Part shown: positions 8,769 to 18,004 of the stretch, piece by piece
How positions within the stretch are numbered: the stretch's first letter is position 1
Layout: the number at the start of each line of letters is the position of its first letter
The notes under the pieces: model-generated
What the model saw: only the letters and a program-made list of their open reading frames with translations
Database searches by the model: none
What the model was told of the DNA's origin: nothing
Assembly: GCA_028716365.1 (NCBI GenBank)
Contig: JAQUPZ010000005.1
Span: forward strand, 310,001-374,000
Length of the DNA stretch: 64,000 bases
Source: Kiritimatiellia bacterium
Lineage (GTDB): Bacteria; Verrucomicrobiota; Kiritimatiellia; UBA8416; YA12-FULL-48-11
Direction of reading: 5' to 3'
Translations under genes and position numbers: made by a program

Positions 8769-11444
8769 TTATAACCCTAATCGCACGACTTCGCATTTAT
8801 TGGCGGGAATAGACAAAGCTATCTCTTTCTTTGAACCATCCTGTCTCATTGTCAGCGTAGTGCCAGAAACTAACGCTGCGGCTTTGGTTTTGGGATTGAG
8901 TTTTAGTATTTCGGCATCCACGATCAACTTCGCATTAACAGAATTGGATGCTGAATTATAAACTGCAAAAAGGACTTCGTCGCCGTTTTTCGGACCATAC
9001 CGCTCAACGCGTACCGTGGCAGGATCTGTCCGTGCCAGTGTTATCGGTTCCCAGCCGGCGTCAAACATCCGTCGCAAAATGGGGATATATTTTTTAAATA
9101 AAGGCCTGTCACGTTCGTAAAATCTTGGTTCTTTGAAATAGTGTACCGTAACCCATTTGTCATCCTTCATGTATGTTCCATTGAAAAAGCTGGGGAAAAT
9201 ACAGTACAGCAGGCTTTTGTTGAAGTAATCCTCAACAAGTCCGGCACCCATCTGGTCGAAACGCGTATTGAGAAGAGGTGAATAAGGTTTGTTCCGCAAT
9301 AGCGTTCGCGCCTGGGCCATCGTCGAGTCTCTCAAAATACTTCCTGTCTCCTGACCTGTAATATCCAATAGTGCCGGAAAATATGGCCAGCAAGTGCCAC
9401 CATTGCCGTGCATCACTCCACCGCGACCATGAACGTCGTCGGACACCCACTTGGAAAACTGCCACGTGGAAAATATCTGCATGAGTACCGGCTGTTTTGT
9501 ATCGGGATCGAAGGTAAGTGGCACTTCAGTAGTACGCCAGTGTTCACGCCTCCAGTTGCGTACCTCGCCCCAGTTCGGCATCGAATCAAGATAGATACCG
9601 TCCACACAGCCGCCCTCTTTTTGGAGAATATTCTTGTCGGCCCATTCCTTTGAATAACCGAGGTGCGCCTTATTGCGGGGACAGGCCTCGTCCTCTGGAA
9701 TACCGGGATCGGGATTAAGGGTAAAGACCGCGCCGTCGCACCATGACTGGTTCTGGACAGAAAGGTCAAAACGCCCTTCCCTGGTAAAAGCACAACAACG
9801 ACGGGTTGTTTTAGCCCATTTGACGAGTTCCGGTTTCTTTGACACCTCGTTGTCTGCCAATGCCTGTAAAGCACCTTCGTAAGTACGGGGATATTTCTTG
9901 TCCATTGACAGCCAGTAAGTCATCGGTTCGATGTAGGTAAAACTTGCTATATCATTTTCATCGTCGAACTTTGCGAACTTTCCACCAAGTTCATCGTACG
10001 CAAATCCAAAATCTTCATATCCGGCAACCTTACTGATATCGGCAAAGGCCATCCAGATGCCACCCCTCTTGAGTCGCTGCTGGAAGAATTGCGGAAAGAT
10101 ATCGTAGTACTTCTGGGTTGCGGCTCGGAATCCCCACTCCGGTGTATGCGAGAAAAGCGTAAAACGGAAATCGGCACTCGATGGGAACTTTAATGTCTCT
10201 TTTGAAAGTCCAAGATCGAAAGCGACATAAAGCGCATGAATCGACGAATTGTAAACAAAACGGCAAATCCTCGGACAGTCCATTGGAGCCGCGAGGGAAA
10301 GACCAACATCACCACTTGTCATGGAACAAAACGGATAGCATGAAGATAAGCCAGTGGCAGGCCAACCCTGAGCATTTCTGTATTCTGAACCGGGTACTGT
10401 GACTGTACTGCGTACAATGTCGTCATGCCACGTCCATGTACTATTAATAACGGGAAGGACAAAATAAGCGGTCACACTTCTGTCGCGTCCGGTGGTGTCT
10501 CGTACAGTCGTTACAACGTTAATACCTTTTGCGGAGGGTTCGAGACACGCCTCAATCTGAAATCCAGCCGATAAATCGGCACCTTTAAGTTTTAAAACTT
10601 TTCCATCGCGCGTCACTCTGCATGCAGGGCGAATCCATGGCCCATTGCATGCGACATCACGCAGCCAGAAACCGCCTTGAGCTGTGCCTAACATCGATTT
10701 ACCGTTGACGGTAAACTCGGTAATACTACCATCATTACCAAATCCCAGGACCAGCCCATCGCCGGTTTCAAGCCGGTGTTTGGTTTTTATTTCCTCTTTT
10801 GGTATTTCAGGTATGGTTGCAGCAACGCGGTCAAAAACAGCGCCACCCTCGACCTGCATTTCCTGTAAACTGATGTCATCGAACCAGACTGTCCCCGTAT
10901 ATCCCTTCCGGAAAAGTATGTTAATACCTGCAAGTTTAACTGGCTTACTCACCACAAAAGGAAACTCGGAATACTGCCAGTCATGCGTACCCACATTGAA
11001 TCTGGTGATCTGCCCCCACAGGGAAGTCCCGTCAACATACTGCGCATCAACCCATATGGAATAATCGCGCCCCATTGTTCCGCTGACATTTTCGGCCTTG
11101 CTCCAGCCGCTTATTACCAGAGGCGCAGGTTTCGTCTGGTTCAACATAACTGTCCGACTTACCCAGAAAGAGGTATCGCCGCTGGACTTGGAAAAGCGGA
11201 GACTTGTTTTACCGCTGTGAGCAACCCGTTCATCAACTTTGAAATCGCCAGACAATTGTGATTTCCAGCCAGCGGGTTTGTCGCCAGTCAATTCCTCAAA
11301 ACTGGCGTTAGGAATCAGGTTTGGTCCACGCTTGACTTCGGTACGGAGCGGATTAAGTACAATACTACTCCTGCTTCCGGACATGATACACGACGAGAAC
11401 AGAAGACAGACCACAACGGAAGATACGATCCCAATTCGTTTCAT
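8769..11444 (-). CDS. putative lipoprotein with CBM4/9-like module and TIM-barrel glycosidase-like region
   Basis: Predicted 891 residues; GGGAGG precedes the ATG. The N-terminus ends in LLFSSC, a plausible lipobox (Cys19), so it may be lipid-anchored. Residues about 40-195 look like a CBM4/9 beta-sandwich, opening with LIPNASFEELTGDKPAGW. A beta-rich region of about 250 residues follows, then a probable TIM barrel containing DGIYLDSM and a C-terminal small beta domain. I do not recognise the exact family. Barrel and CBM suggest polysaccharide binding and hydrolysis; no catalytic pair could be assigned. The next gene downstream (PL10) starts 86 bases on. Confidence 0.6.
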   Translation of the reverse strand: MKRIGIVSSVVVCLLFSSCIMSGSRSSIVLNPLRTEVKRGPNLIPNASFEELTGDKPAGWKSQLSGDFKVDERVAHSGKTSLRFSKSSGDTSFWVSRTVMLNQTKPAPLVISGWSKAENVSGTMGRDYSIWVDAQYVDGTSLWGQITRFNVGTHDWQYSEFPFVVSKPVKLAGINILFRKGYTGTVWFDDISLQEMQVEGGAVFDRVAATIPEIPKEEIKTKHRLETGDGLVLGFGNDGSITEFTVNGKSMLGTAQGGFWLRDVACNGPWIRPACRVTRDGKVLKLKGADLSAGFQIEACLEPSAKGINVVTTVRDTTGRDRSVTAYFVLPVINSTWTWHDDIVRSTVTVPGSEYRNAQGWPATGLSSCYPFCSMTSGDVGLSLAAPMDCPRICRFVYNSSIHALYVAFDLGLSKETLKFPSSADFRFTLFSHTPEWGFRAATQKYYDIFPQFFQQRLKRGGIWMAFADISKVAGYEDFGFAYDELGGKFAKFDDENDIASFTYIEPMTYWLSMDKKYPRTYEGALQALADNEVSKKPELVKWAKTTRRCCAFTREGRFDLSVQNQSWCDGAVFTLNPDPGIPEDEACPRNKAHLGYSKEWADKNILQKEGGCVDGIYLDSMPNWGEVRNWRREHWRTTEVPLTFDPDTKQPVLMQIFSTWQFSKWVSDDVHGRGGVMHGNGGTCWPYFPALLDITGQETGSILRDSTMAQARTLLRNKPYSPLLNTRFDQMGAGLVEDYFNKSLLYCIFPSFFNGTYMKDDKWVTVHYFKEPRFYERDRPLFKKYIPILRRMFDAGWEPITLARTDPATVRVERYGPKNGDEVLFAVYNSASNSVNAKLIVDAEILKLNPKTKAAALVSGTTLTMRQDGSKKEIALSIPANKCEVVRLGL

Positions 11445-11476
11445 ACATTCCTCCCGGATTTATGAAGATTCCGGTG

Positions 11477-12484
11477 TTATTTCACAACCGGTCGCAGTAT
11501 GATATTCCGGTAATTGACCCCAGTATGGTCGCCCTGCAGATAAATCGGACCGGGCTTGAATTGATCGGACCACAATGCACCACCGGTACATCCGAGCAGC
11601 GGCTGATTATCAATGATCTTTTTACCATTCAGAATGACCGTCACATGGCGGTCCACAAGAGTAATGTCGAACGTCTGCCATTCTCCAGCGGGTTTCTCGG
11701 CAGCCACGGTTGGAGCAATACGACTGTAGATTCCACCCATGTTATGTGCATCAAGATTGCGACCGTAACTATCTGATACCTGTACTTCATAAATGCCACG
11801 AAGATAAATACCACTATTCCCGCCTTTAGGAACGTTTACTTCCAGCGTCAGGTTAAAGTCCTCGAATTCCTGAACGGTACGCAAATTTGTATAATGCTTG
11901 CGAGGTTTACCCTCTTCCTGTTTAGGATCATTATTCAGAACTCCATCCTTCACGGACCAGCCACTGGGAGCATTTGGATTAAGCAGATTCCAGCCATCCA
12001 GATTTGTACCATTAAAAAGTTTTACCGGTTCTCCGAACTTGACTTTCGATAAATCCGGCACGGATGGTACCGGAGGAATACGCTTGCCTGTAAAGTCAGC
12101 CTTATTCCCCCCACTTTTACCATCAGACCGTACACTTACAGTTGAAAGTTTTAAATCGTCACCTTCAAGTTTGGCAGTAATAGTCTCTGTAAGTTTGACT
12201 TTTATTTCCTTCCCGTCGGCACCTTTTGACTTGATATCACGGGAACGTATTACAATCAGAGCATCGCCTTCCAATTTGACGCTGTCCACCGGCAGGACAC
12301 TGCCACCACCCCAAAGAACACTGCCCTTGAGAACCCCACTCTCCTCAGCAACACCAAGCCAACCGGCACCTCCACCGGGAATGGTCAGCGCCCAATGACC
12401 AAGGAATGGATTTTTCTGATCAGCGGACAGAGCAAGCACTACTACACAGAGAAAAGAACATGTAACAGATACGAACCGTTTCAT
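11477..12484 (-). CDS. secreted DUF1080 protein (3-keto-disaccharide hydrolase type) with N-terminal beta domain
   Basis: Predicted 335 residues. The start at 12484 is supported by GAGGAG seven bases upstream and a signal peptide (MKRFVSVTCSFLCVVVLALS); an in-frame start 17 codons earlier lacks both. Residues about 25-140 form an extra beta domain (FLGHWALTIPGGGAGWLGV) resembling a lipocalin-like fold. The C-terminal 185 residues are a DUF1080 jelly roll: VKLFNGTNLDGW, then NSGIYLRGIYEVQV and YRNIILRPV. DUF1080 proteins include 3-keto-glycoside hydrolases/lyases acting after C3 oxidation of sugars. A dedicated promoter lies at 12521-12549. Confidence 0.85.
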   Translation of the reverse strand: MKRFVSVTCSFLCVVVLALSADQKNPFLGHWALTIPGGGAGWLGVAEESGVLKGSVLWGGGSVLPVDSVKLEGDALIVIRSRDIKSKGADGKEIKVKLTETITAKLEGDDLKLSTVSVRSDGKSGGNKADFTGKRIPPVPSVPDLSKVKFGEPVKLFNGTNLDGWNLLNPNAPSGWSVKDGVLNNDPKQEEGKPRKHYTNLRTVQEFEDFNLTLEVNVPKGGNSGIYLRGIYEVQVSDSYGRNLDAHNMGGIYSRIAPTVAAEKPAGEWQTFDITLVDRHVTVILNGKKIIDNQPLLGCTGGALWSDQFKPGPIYLQGDHTGVNYRNIILRPVVK

Positions 12485-12520
12485 AATGCGTCTCCTCTTT
12501 TTGTTTTGTTTCGCGAAAGA

Positions 12521-12549
12521 ATTTGTCACTTTCACTCAAGCAGTGTCAA
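12521..12549 (-). promoter_or_regulatory. sigma70-type promoter of the CTTTGNCGTTGACA family
   Basis: The minus strand shows CTTTGACGTTGACA with -35 TTGACA at 12544-12549, a 17-base spacer and -10 ACAAAT at 12521-12526. Predicted start near 12514, about 30 nt before the ATG of the DUF1080 gene. Confidence 0.6.
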
Positions 12550-12578
12550 CGTCAAAGGGCACATTACATTTTCAGAAC

Positions 12579-12724
12579 GTATTGCCAAAATCGAGATCCC
12601 TCTCCGTCAGCCGACGGATCGGGATGACAACTTTTTTACTCATGGAAAGACATAAAACACTGTCATTCTGATCCCGACCTCCTGGAGTCGGGAGAAGAAT
12701 CTCTTTTTTCGATTTGGTCAATAC
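12579..12724. repeat. 146-bp inverted-repeat intergenic element (MITE/BIME-like)
   Basis: The ends are inverted: GTATTGCCAAAATCG at 12579-12593 and CGATTTGGTCAATAC at 12710-12724, whose complement is GTATTGACCAAATCG. Inside are two head-to-head REP-like units. One runs from GAGATCCCT to GGGATGACA and holds CCGTC/GACGG; the other is its inverted relative, running from TGTCATTCTGATCCCGAC to GAAGAATCTC. It sits six bases past the stop of the GHL15 gene and upstream of the DUF1080 promoter. As RNA it could fold as a long hairpin and serve as terminator. Units of this form (GAGATyC...GGATGACA) occur dispersed in many genomes. Confidence 0.65.
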
Positions 12725-12730
12725 ACCCTT

Positions 12731-14164
12731 TTACTTCTGTCCCCTTGTAACAACAACCACTGTCCCATGTTTCGGTGGCAATTTGATTTCCTTTAAAACC
12801 CGCCCCTGCCAGTCGCGATAGGTACCGCCCAAATCAATGGTGACAGTATCGGAACCATCGCTCGGGTTCACTACGGCCTTGCCGTTCGCAAACTCACGCT
12901 GGTAAACAATGGTAGTTCCTATTTTTATCGTTGTGTATGAACCCTTTGGTTCCCCAATCAGAAGATCCCATTCAGGATAGTAGTTGGGTGCACGGTCTTT
13001 TGTTTCTGCAACAAATTGAAACGTCGCCTTTGGTCCTGTTCCCAGCAAAAAAGAAGCGTAACAGAAAAGCCGCCATTGCTCAGTCTGTTCGGGAGTTGAA
13101 TTCTTTGGATCTGTTCCGGAATGGGACATGTGCCACTTGTTCTTTTCCTGGGAATGAACCAGTGCATTAACTTCTTCAAGCCATTGCGTCGCAGTCAATC
13201 CTCTACTACCCATTCCCCACGGTGCATGAATGAATGCCTCAACGAATATACCGTCCATTGCATCAAGGTATCGTTCGCAATAGAGACGTGATCCGCTGTT
13301 ACCGATCAGAAGCTTGTCGGGCAACGCGGCCTTGGCTTTTGTCACTATGGCCGTGATACCGTCTTCCCATTTTGTGACCAGATCGTCAGGCGGAGAACAG
13401 ACAGCGGCATAACTTATCCACACCTCCGTTCCGCGCGGACCCGGGAGATTTGACGAATTCAGTGTTATGGTTTGCTTGTTCCATGAACAACCTTTCGTCT
13501 CATCATAAAAATTAGGCCCCTCGAATTTGGAATTCGTGCAAATCTTTATTGGCGTCAGACCGCGACGGCGTTTTACAACAGGAAAATCCACCTTGATGAT
13601 TTCACCTTTCTCCCCTTCGGTGACATGCTTTTCGACTGGAATAATGCGATACCACTTTCCTGCATAAGAGGAAAAACTCGACCAACAGTTATCAGCGAAT
13701 ATCCCGGCAAACAGGGGATTCTCCCTCATCGCTTGCCCGACAAACTTCGCATAATGGTCCTGCCAGCCGGTCTGGCTGACATCCATCATGTATTCGTCAT
13801 ACGACGCACTCCGCAATCGATTTTCCCTTACTGGTTCAAAACCCTTTGCATGAATGAACCAGTTTTCATTCGCATCAACTTCCTTCCAGTCAGGATAAGA
13901 ATCGTGCATGGACTGCGCAATTTTGTATTTCAGGACACCGATTTTTGGATTTCGCCGTGTTAATCCCTCAACAATTCCACGCTCGCCATCGAGTATCATG
14001 TCGTAATGCGATGCAATGAAATCGGCATACGGTTCATGTGCCTTCCATGAACCATAACAGATCGTGTGCGTCTTGACCGCTCGTCTTTCCGGCTCCTCTC
14101 TGCTGGCAACGATACCCGACAGGAAAATAACCGTAAGAATGCAAGTCTTGAGTCCGATTTTCAT
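12731..14164 (-). CDS. GHL15-type putative glycoside hydrolase
   Basis: Predicted 477 residues; the start at 14164 follows GGGAAGAAAG and gives a signal peptide (MKIGLKTCILTVIFLSGIVAS). The sequence resembles hypothetical glycosyl hydrolase family 15 (GHL15): TICYGSWKAHEPYADFIASH at the mature N-terminus, NPLFAGIFADNCW at a barrel strand end, KLLIGNSGSR, and DGIFVEAFIHAPWG, consistent with a TIM barrel with acidic residues at strand ends. Function is predicted only. The upstream PHP gene ends 30 bases before this start, so they probably form one operon. Confidence 0.7.
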   Translation of the reverse strand: MKIGLKTCILTVIFLSGIVASREEPERRAVKTHTICYGSWKAHEPYADFIASHYDMILDGERGIVEGLTRRNPKIGVLKYKIAQSMHDSYPDWKEVDANENWFIHAKGFEPVRENRLRSASYDEYMMDVSQTGWQDHYAKFVGQAMRENPLFAGIFADNCWSSFSSYAGKWYRIIPVEKHVTEGEKGEIIKVDFPVVKRRRGLTPIKICTNSKFEGPNFYDETKGCSWNKQTITLNSSNLPGPRGTEVWISYAAVCSPPDDLVTKWEDGITAIVTKAKAALPDKLLIGNSGSRLYCERYLDAMDGIFVEAFIHAPWGMGSRGLTATQWLEEVNALVHSQEKNKWHMSHSGTDPKNSTPEQTEQWRLFCYASFLLGTGPKATFQFVAETKDRAPNYYPEWDLLIGEPKGSYTTIKIGTTIVYQREFANGKAVVNPSDGSDTVTIDLGGTYRDWQGRVLKEIKLPPKHGTVVVVTRGQK

Positions 14165-14194
14165 TTCTTTCTTCCCAAACATTTTTAGCAAGTG

Positions 14195-15343
14195 TTAGTG
14201 TGTGAAATTTACTTCGAGACTGATCCTGGTTCGCAGTGACTCAGCGGGAGCAATCAACAGATTCGTTACCTTGTACGGAAGTTCAAGGTTCTTCGTTCCT
14301 TCCGTAACTACTGCCTTACCCCTTACTTCCATAAGAACGGTCTTACGGGCGGCCAGTGTCAGATCTTTCGGAAGTTTGACTTCTCCGGGATCGATTTCAG
14401 GTTCCAGCTCATAGTTAATATCGGAGTCATTGGCTATCTGTACATACACGCGTTGTTTACCCTTGATTGTGATCTGCGGATTAAGAACATGAACAGAGTT
14501 CTTAAAAATCGGCAGAAGAAACTGTTCCTCACCGATCAGGCGGTTACCTGTATATACGGCAGTACGACGGTCAAACAGCGCGTCCTTGATCGCATCCGCT
14601 GTACGCTCTTTGGCGAACACCAATGTGATGGGCCGGTGATCGCCTTCTTTCACAAAGTAGTCGAGACTCAGCGGCAAATGGACATCAGAGTTGCTCAATA
14701 TTGCGAGTTTCTTTTCCAGCGCCCAGCGATGTGCCTCAGGGTAATAATCGCGGCCATTTACTATCTCAATACCCTGCATAAGATGCTTCTCAAGTAACTC
14801 CGTGTGTTCAGGATGCCATTCCGTCACATCGTTTGTCAGCTGGGCCAGCCAGCCCGGATGGTTCCATGTAATGAACGCACCTTGTTCATGCGCCTCCCTT
14901 GCGGCATCCCGCCATTCCGCTACCGCCAGTTTTGCAGAATTGGTCACGAATATGGCATTCAGATGCCCCGGTGGCATCTTACGGGTAATCTCCGAACCGC
15001 GAATAACAATGATATCGAGCTCTTTTCCTGTGCCACTCGCAATTTCGGCAGAACGGTTGAGGTTGGTGGATACATCGTTCTTGTGCGGCAGATACTCTAT
15101 GTGATCGCTAATAGCGATGGCATCCAGGCCTTCCCGCCAAGCCTCTTCCACGCGTACCGTCGGCCAGACCCCGCCATCAGAGAACATCGTGTGCATATGG
15201 AGATCACATTTTAACGTGACGTATCCGGAAATGTCCGGAATATTGATTGCCGTCCGTGCCCGTGTAACCGGTTCACGCCCTTCGGCAACTGCATCTGATA
15301 GAAAAACGAGAATTAATAAACAAATCTTCAAATCAATTTTCAT
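14195..15343 (-). CDS. exported PHP-domain metallophosphoesterase-like protein
   Basis: Predicted 382 residues; start at 15343 preceded by GAGGAGAAAAGGA, with a signal peptide (MKIDLKICLLILVFLSDAVA). PHP motifs are complete: HMHTMFSDG, AISDHIEYL, RGSEIT, WNHPGW and NSDVH. PHP proteins use a di- or trinuclear metal site for phosphoester or related hydrolysis. The last 110 residues are a beta-sandwich (KRVYVQIANDSDINYELEP). An exported PHP protein beside glycosidases may remove phosphate or similar substituents from glycans; this is inference. A second, unrelated-looking PHP protein is at 54829-55953. Confidence 0.85.
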   Translation of the reverse strand: MKIDLKICLLILVFLSDAVAEGREPVTRARTAINIPDISGYVTLKCDLHMHTMFSDGGVWPTVRVEEAWREGLDAIAISDHIEYLPHKNDVSTNLNRSAEIASGTGKELDIIVIRGSEITRKMPPGHLNAIFVTNSAKLAVAEWRDAAREAHEQGAFITWNHPGWLAQLTNDVTEWHPEHTELLEKHLMQGIEIVNGRDYYPEAHRWALEKKLAILSNSDVHLPLSLDYFVKEGDHRPITLVFAKERTADAIKDALFDRRTAVYTGNRLIGEEQFLLPIFKNSVHVLNPQITIKGKQRVYVQIANDSDINYELEPEIDPGEVKLPKDLTLAARKTVLMEVRGKAVVTEGTKNLELPYKVTNLLIAPAESLRTRISLEVNFTH

Positions 15344-15388
15344 TCCTTTTCTCCTCACAGTTACCGTTGACAACCTACAGCAAACAGT

Positions 15389-16375
15389 TCACTTGTTCAT
15401 CAAGTCACTAATATATTTAGCCGAACTCACAGCACTTTTCTCCTGGTCTGGTTCCTCCAGTTCAAGCTCGAACATTCCCGTGTAATGTATCTCCCTGAGA
15501 ACAGCAAACAAGCGCGGAAAATCAATCTCACCACTGGTTACCGATCGATGATCAATCATAGAACCGGGCTTGTAACGCGGGTTGGGTATTCGAGAGGAGT
15601 CAACAGCTTCGTAGTGCTTCACATTGTGTATATGGAAGTGATAAACCTGTTTATCCAGATCGCGAACCAGCCGGCAGATAGTTTCATTTAACTGTTTCAC
15701 CCTCTCATTCATGCCAGTAATGGAACTAACCTCATTGAAATAAGCACAATGCCCCACATCAATCGTGGCACCAACAGCCGGGTGCTTTACCACACGAAAC
15801 AGACTGACATAGTCGTCATATTTTCCGTCAGAATTCTCCACGCCGATTTTTACACCTTTACTTTGAGCATAGTCCGCTATCGGACATATAAATTTCCTCC
15901 ACCTTTCAACAAACTGTTCCTGTGTCTCCGATGGTTTACGGATTCCGGCATGGATGGTTACAATCTCAGCGTTAATAAAAGCCGCACAATCAATCCACTT
16001 CTGCCACTGGTCGTCCCATGACTGATGGATTGAGATGTGTTTGAATTTACAGGTTACATTTCTGATACGTTGTCTCTGGTTGTCATCGGCATTATAGAAC
16101 TGGAGAGTCGGCAACTCACCAAGCGAGTGCTTTGCGGGACCTTGCGGCATTAGCGCTACGGACTGAAAACCAAGTTTATCTGCTTTACGCAATGCATCGA
16201 ACATTTCATAACCGGCGAAACAACCGGTTACACTGACAATAACGCGTTCATCCAACTTCGCTTTCGATGGAACATCATCGACAGCTTCCACCATTAAAGC
16301 ATTAAATGAAGAAAACGTACCTGCGACCATGAAAACTGCAAAAGATTTACTTACATTACATATAACATTATTCAT
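15389..16375 (-). CDS. exported xylose isomerase-like TIM-barrel protein
   Basis: Predicted 328 residues with a signal peptide (hydrophobic segment SFAVFMVAGTFSSFNALM). AAGGG precedes the ATG. The barrel shows the metal-ligand pattern of sugar phosphate isomerases/epimerases: Glu in KIGVENSDG, Asp and His in ATIDVGHC, His in HFHIHNV and Glu in FELELEEP near the C-terminus. Unlike the epimerase at 5106-6023 it carries a Sec-type signal, not a Tat one. It probably acts on a ketosugar in the periplasm and is followed 45 bases later by the PHP gene. Substrate unknown. Confidence 0.8.
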   Translation of the reverse strand: MNNVICNVSKSFAVFMVAGTFSSFNALMVEAVDDVPSKAKLDERVIVSVTGCFAGYEMFDALRKADKLGFQSVALMPQGPAKHSLGELPTLQFYNADDNQRQRIRNVTCKFKHISIHQSWDDQWQKWIDCAAFINAEIVTIHAGIRKPSETQEQFVERWRKFICPIADYAQSKGVKIGVENSDGKYDDYVSLFRVVKHPAVGATIDVGHCAYFNEVSSITGMNERVKQLNETICRLVRDLDKQVYHFHIHNVKHYEAVDSSRIPNPRYKPGSMIDHRSVTSGEIDFPRLFAVLREIHYTGMFELELEEPDQEKSAVSSAKYISDLMNK

Positions 16376-16450
16376 GGTACCCTTTTGCCTTAATTCTCAA
16401 TCTTTTGTAATATCCTGCGTCGTATTTATAAATTGTTTTTATGGTCGTAC

Positions 16451-17932
16451 CTATCGCGCCCTCAATACCTGAGGCCTGGGATTGTCCACCATACCTGCAG
16501 GCCGGCTATTTTTACCGGGCTGGTTTAAATCACCCAGGTCCTCACGTGCCTGTTCGGCGAGTTTCATCAAGCGCGCCACCACGTCAGGATATTCACCAAT
16601 TACATTGCGAGTTTCGCCTAGATCTGTTTTTACGTTATAAAGCGCGGCTTCGATTTTCTTCGCGGCTTTCTTTGTACCAGGCCGCTTAGTCTCCAGCGGG
16701 AGACAAAGTTTCCACTGTTCATCCCTCACCGCCTGTAATTGATCCACGAAGTAATAGTAAAACACCTTGTGCGGCGATTTCGCACCCGGTTGACCCAATA
16801 GCAGTGGCGAGATGTCCCGACCATCAATTATACGATCAGTCGGCACTTGTGTACCAGCGAGTTGTGCGAAAGTGGGCAACAAGTCCATCATCGTCATGAG
16901 CTCGTCCGATTTCGTACCTGCAGGAACCTTACCCGGCCAGCGGACGAAACACGGCATACGCATGCCACCCTCTGCCGTACTGTAAGCCCAGCCGCCCATC
17001 GGCGCATTACTACCCCATGGGGCTGGTCCATTTGGTGTGCCATTGTCTGAGGTCCAGACGATGAGTGTATGATCATCGAGATTAAGCCGCTGAAGCGTCG
17101 CCAGGATTTCGCACAGGGACCAGTCAAGCTCCTCCACGGAATCACCGTAAGCACCGTTCACGGATTTGCCTTTAAATGCCTTACTGGCAAACGGATGCCT
17201 GGTACTACCGGGCATTGCGTACGGGAGGTAGAGGAAAAACGGTTGGTTACGATTTTCAGTTATAAAACGTATGGCGTCCTCGGTGTAGCGCTTCGTGAGC
17301 GTATCACGATCAGCAGGGGCTTCCACCACTTGTTCGCCGCGCATAAGTGGTAATGGTGGCCATGACTTACCCTCTCTCTCCGTCATGTCGTCGCTGTATG
17401 GGATGCCGAAATAATGGTCAAAGCCCTGCCGGGTTGGCAGAAACTCCGGCTGGTCACCAAGATGCCATTTACCGATACACGCCGTTGCATAGTCGTGTGT
17501 TTTCAACACCTCCGCTATGGTGATTTCATTCGGATTCAGCCCCTTTGGCGAAACGGGTTGCAGCACCAGTCCGCCAGTGTCGTTGACGTGCAGATTCACG
17601 CGTTGCGCGTAACAACCGGTCATCGCGCTCGCCCTGGATGGCGTGCAAACCGGACTACTGGCATAAAAGCTCGTCAGCGTCATCCCCTCGCGTGCCAACC
17701 GGTCAACGTTTGGGGTACGATGTCGCGTGTTGCCGGTACATCCGAGGTCGCCATAACCAAGGTTATCACACAAAATAAAGATAATGTTGGGTAGTCTTTC
17801 TGTATTGCTTTTCCCCGGTTTCCCGGAAGTTAACTGCCGTATTTTTCCATTTATTGAAAAATCCAGCGCCGTTGTTCCAGTACAAAACAAACTGATTTGT
17901 TTCAAGAATTCACGCCGGTTTGTGTTATTCAT
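16451..17932 (-). CDS. Tat-exported sulfatase (Cys-type, formylglycine-dependent)
   Basis: Predicted 493 residues with a Tat-like N-terminus (NRREFLKQISLFCTG). The sulfatase signature VCTPSRASAMTG places the modifiable Cys at residue 96 in C-x-P-x-R, to be converted to formylglycine. Metal-binding Asp56 lies in FILCDNLGYGD and the late metal site in WTSDNGTPNG. It is of family S1 size. It would desulfate glycans outside the cytoplasm. No anaerobic sulfatase-maturating enzyme is encoded in this window, so maturation must come from elsewhere. Neighbours are an alpha-galactosidase-like gene upstream and the TIM-barrel isomerase downstream. Confidence 0.93.
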   Translation of the reverse strand: MNNTNRREFLKQISLFCTGTTALDFSINGKIRQLTSGKPGKSNTERLPNIIFILCDNLGYGDLGCTGNTRHRTPNVDRLAREGMTLTSFYASSPVCTPSRASAMTGCYAQRVNLHVNDTGGLVLQPVSPKGLNPNEITIAEVLKTHDYATACIGKWHLGDQPEFLPTRQGFDHYFGIPYSDDMTEREGKSWPPLPLMRGEQVVEAPADRDTLTKRYTEDAIRFITENRNQPFFLYLPYAMPGSTRHPFASKAFKGKSVNGAYGDSVEELDWSLCEILATLQRLNLDDHTLIVWTSDNGTPNGPAPWGSNAPMGGWAYSTAEGGMRMPCFVRWPGKVPAGTKSDELMTMMDLLPTFAQLAGTQVPTDRIIDGRDISPLLLGQPGAKSPHKVFYYYFVDQLQAVRDEQWKLCLPLETKRPGTKKAAKKIEAALYNVKTDLGETRNVIGEYPDVVARLMKLAEQAREDLGDLNQPGKNSRPAGMVDNPRPQVLRAR

Positions 17933-18004
17933 TGTCTCTTTTCTCTAAATTTATTTTACCGCGCGCTCGTTTTGATATCCGATTACTATATCGAAAGTAC
18001 GGGC

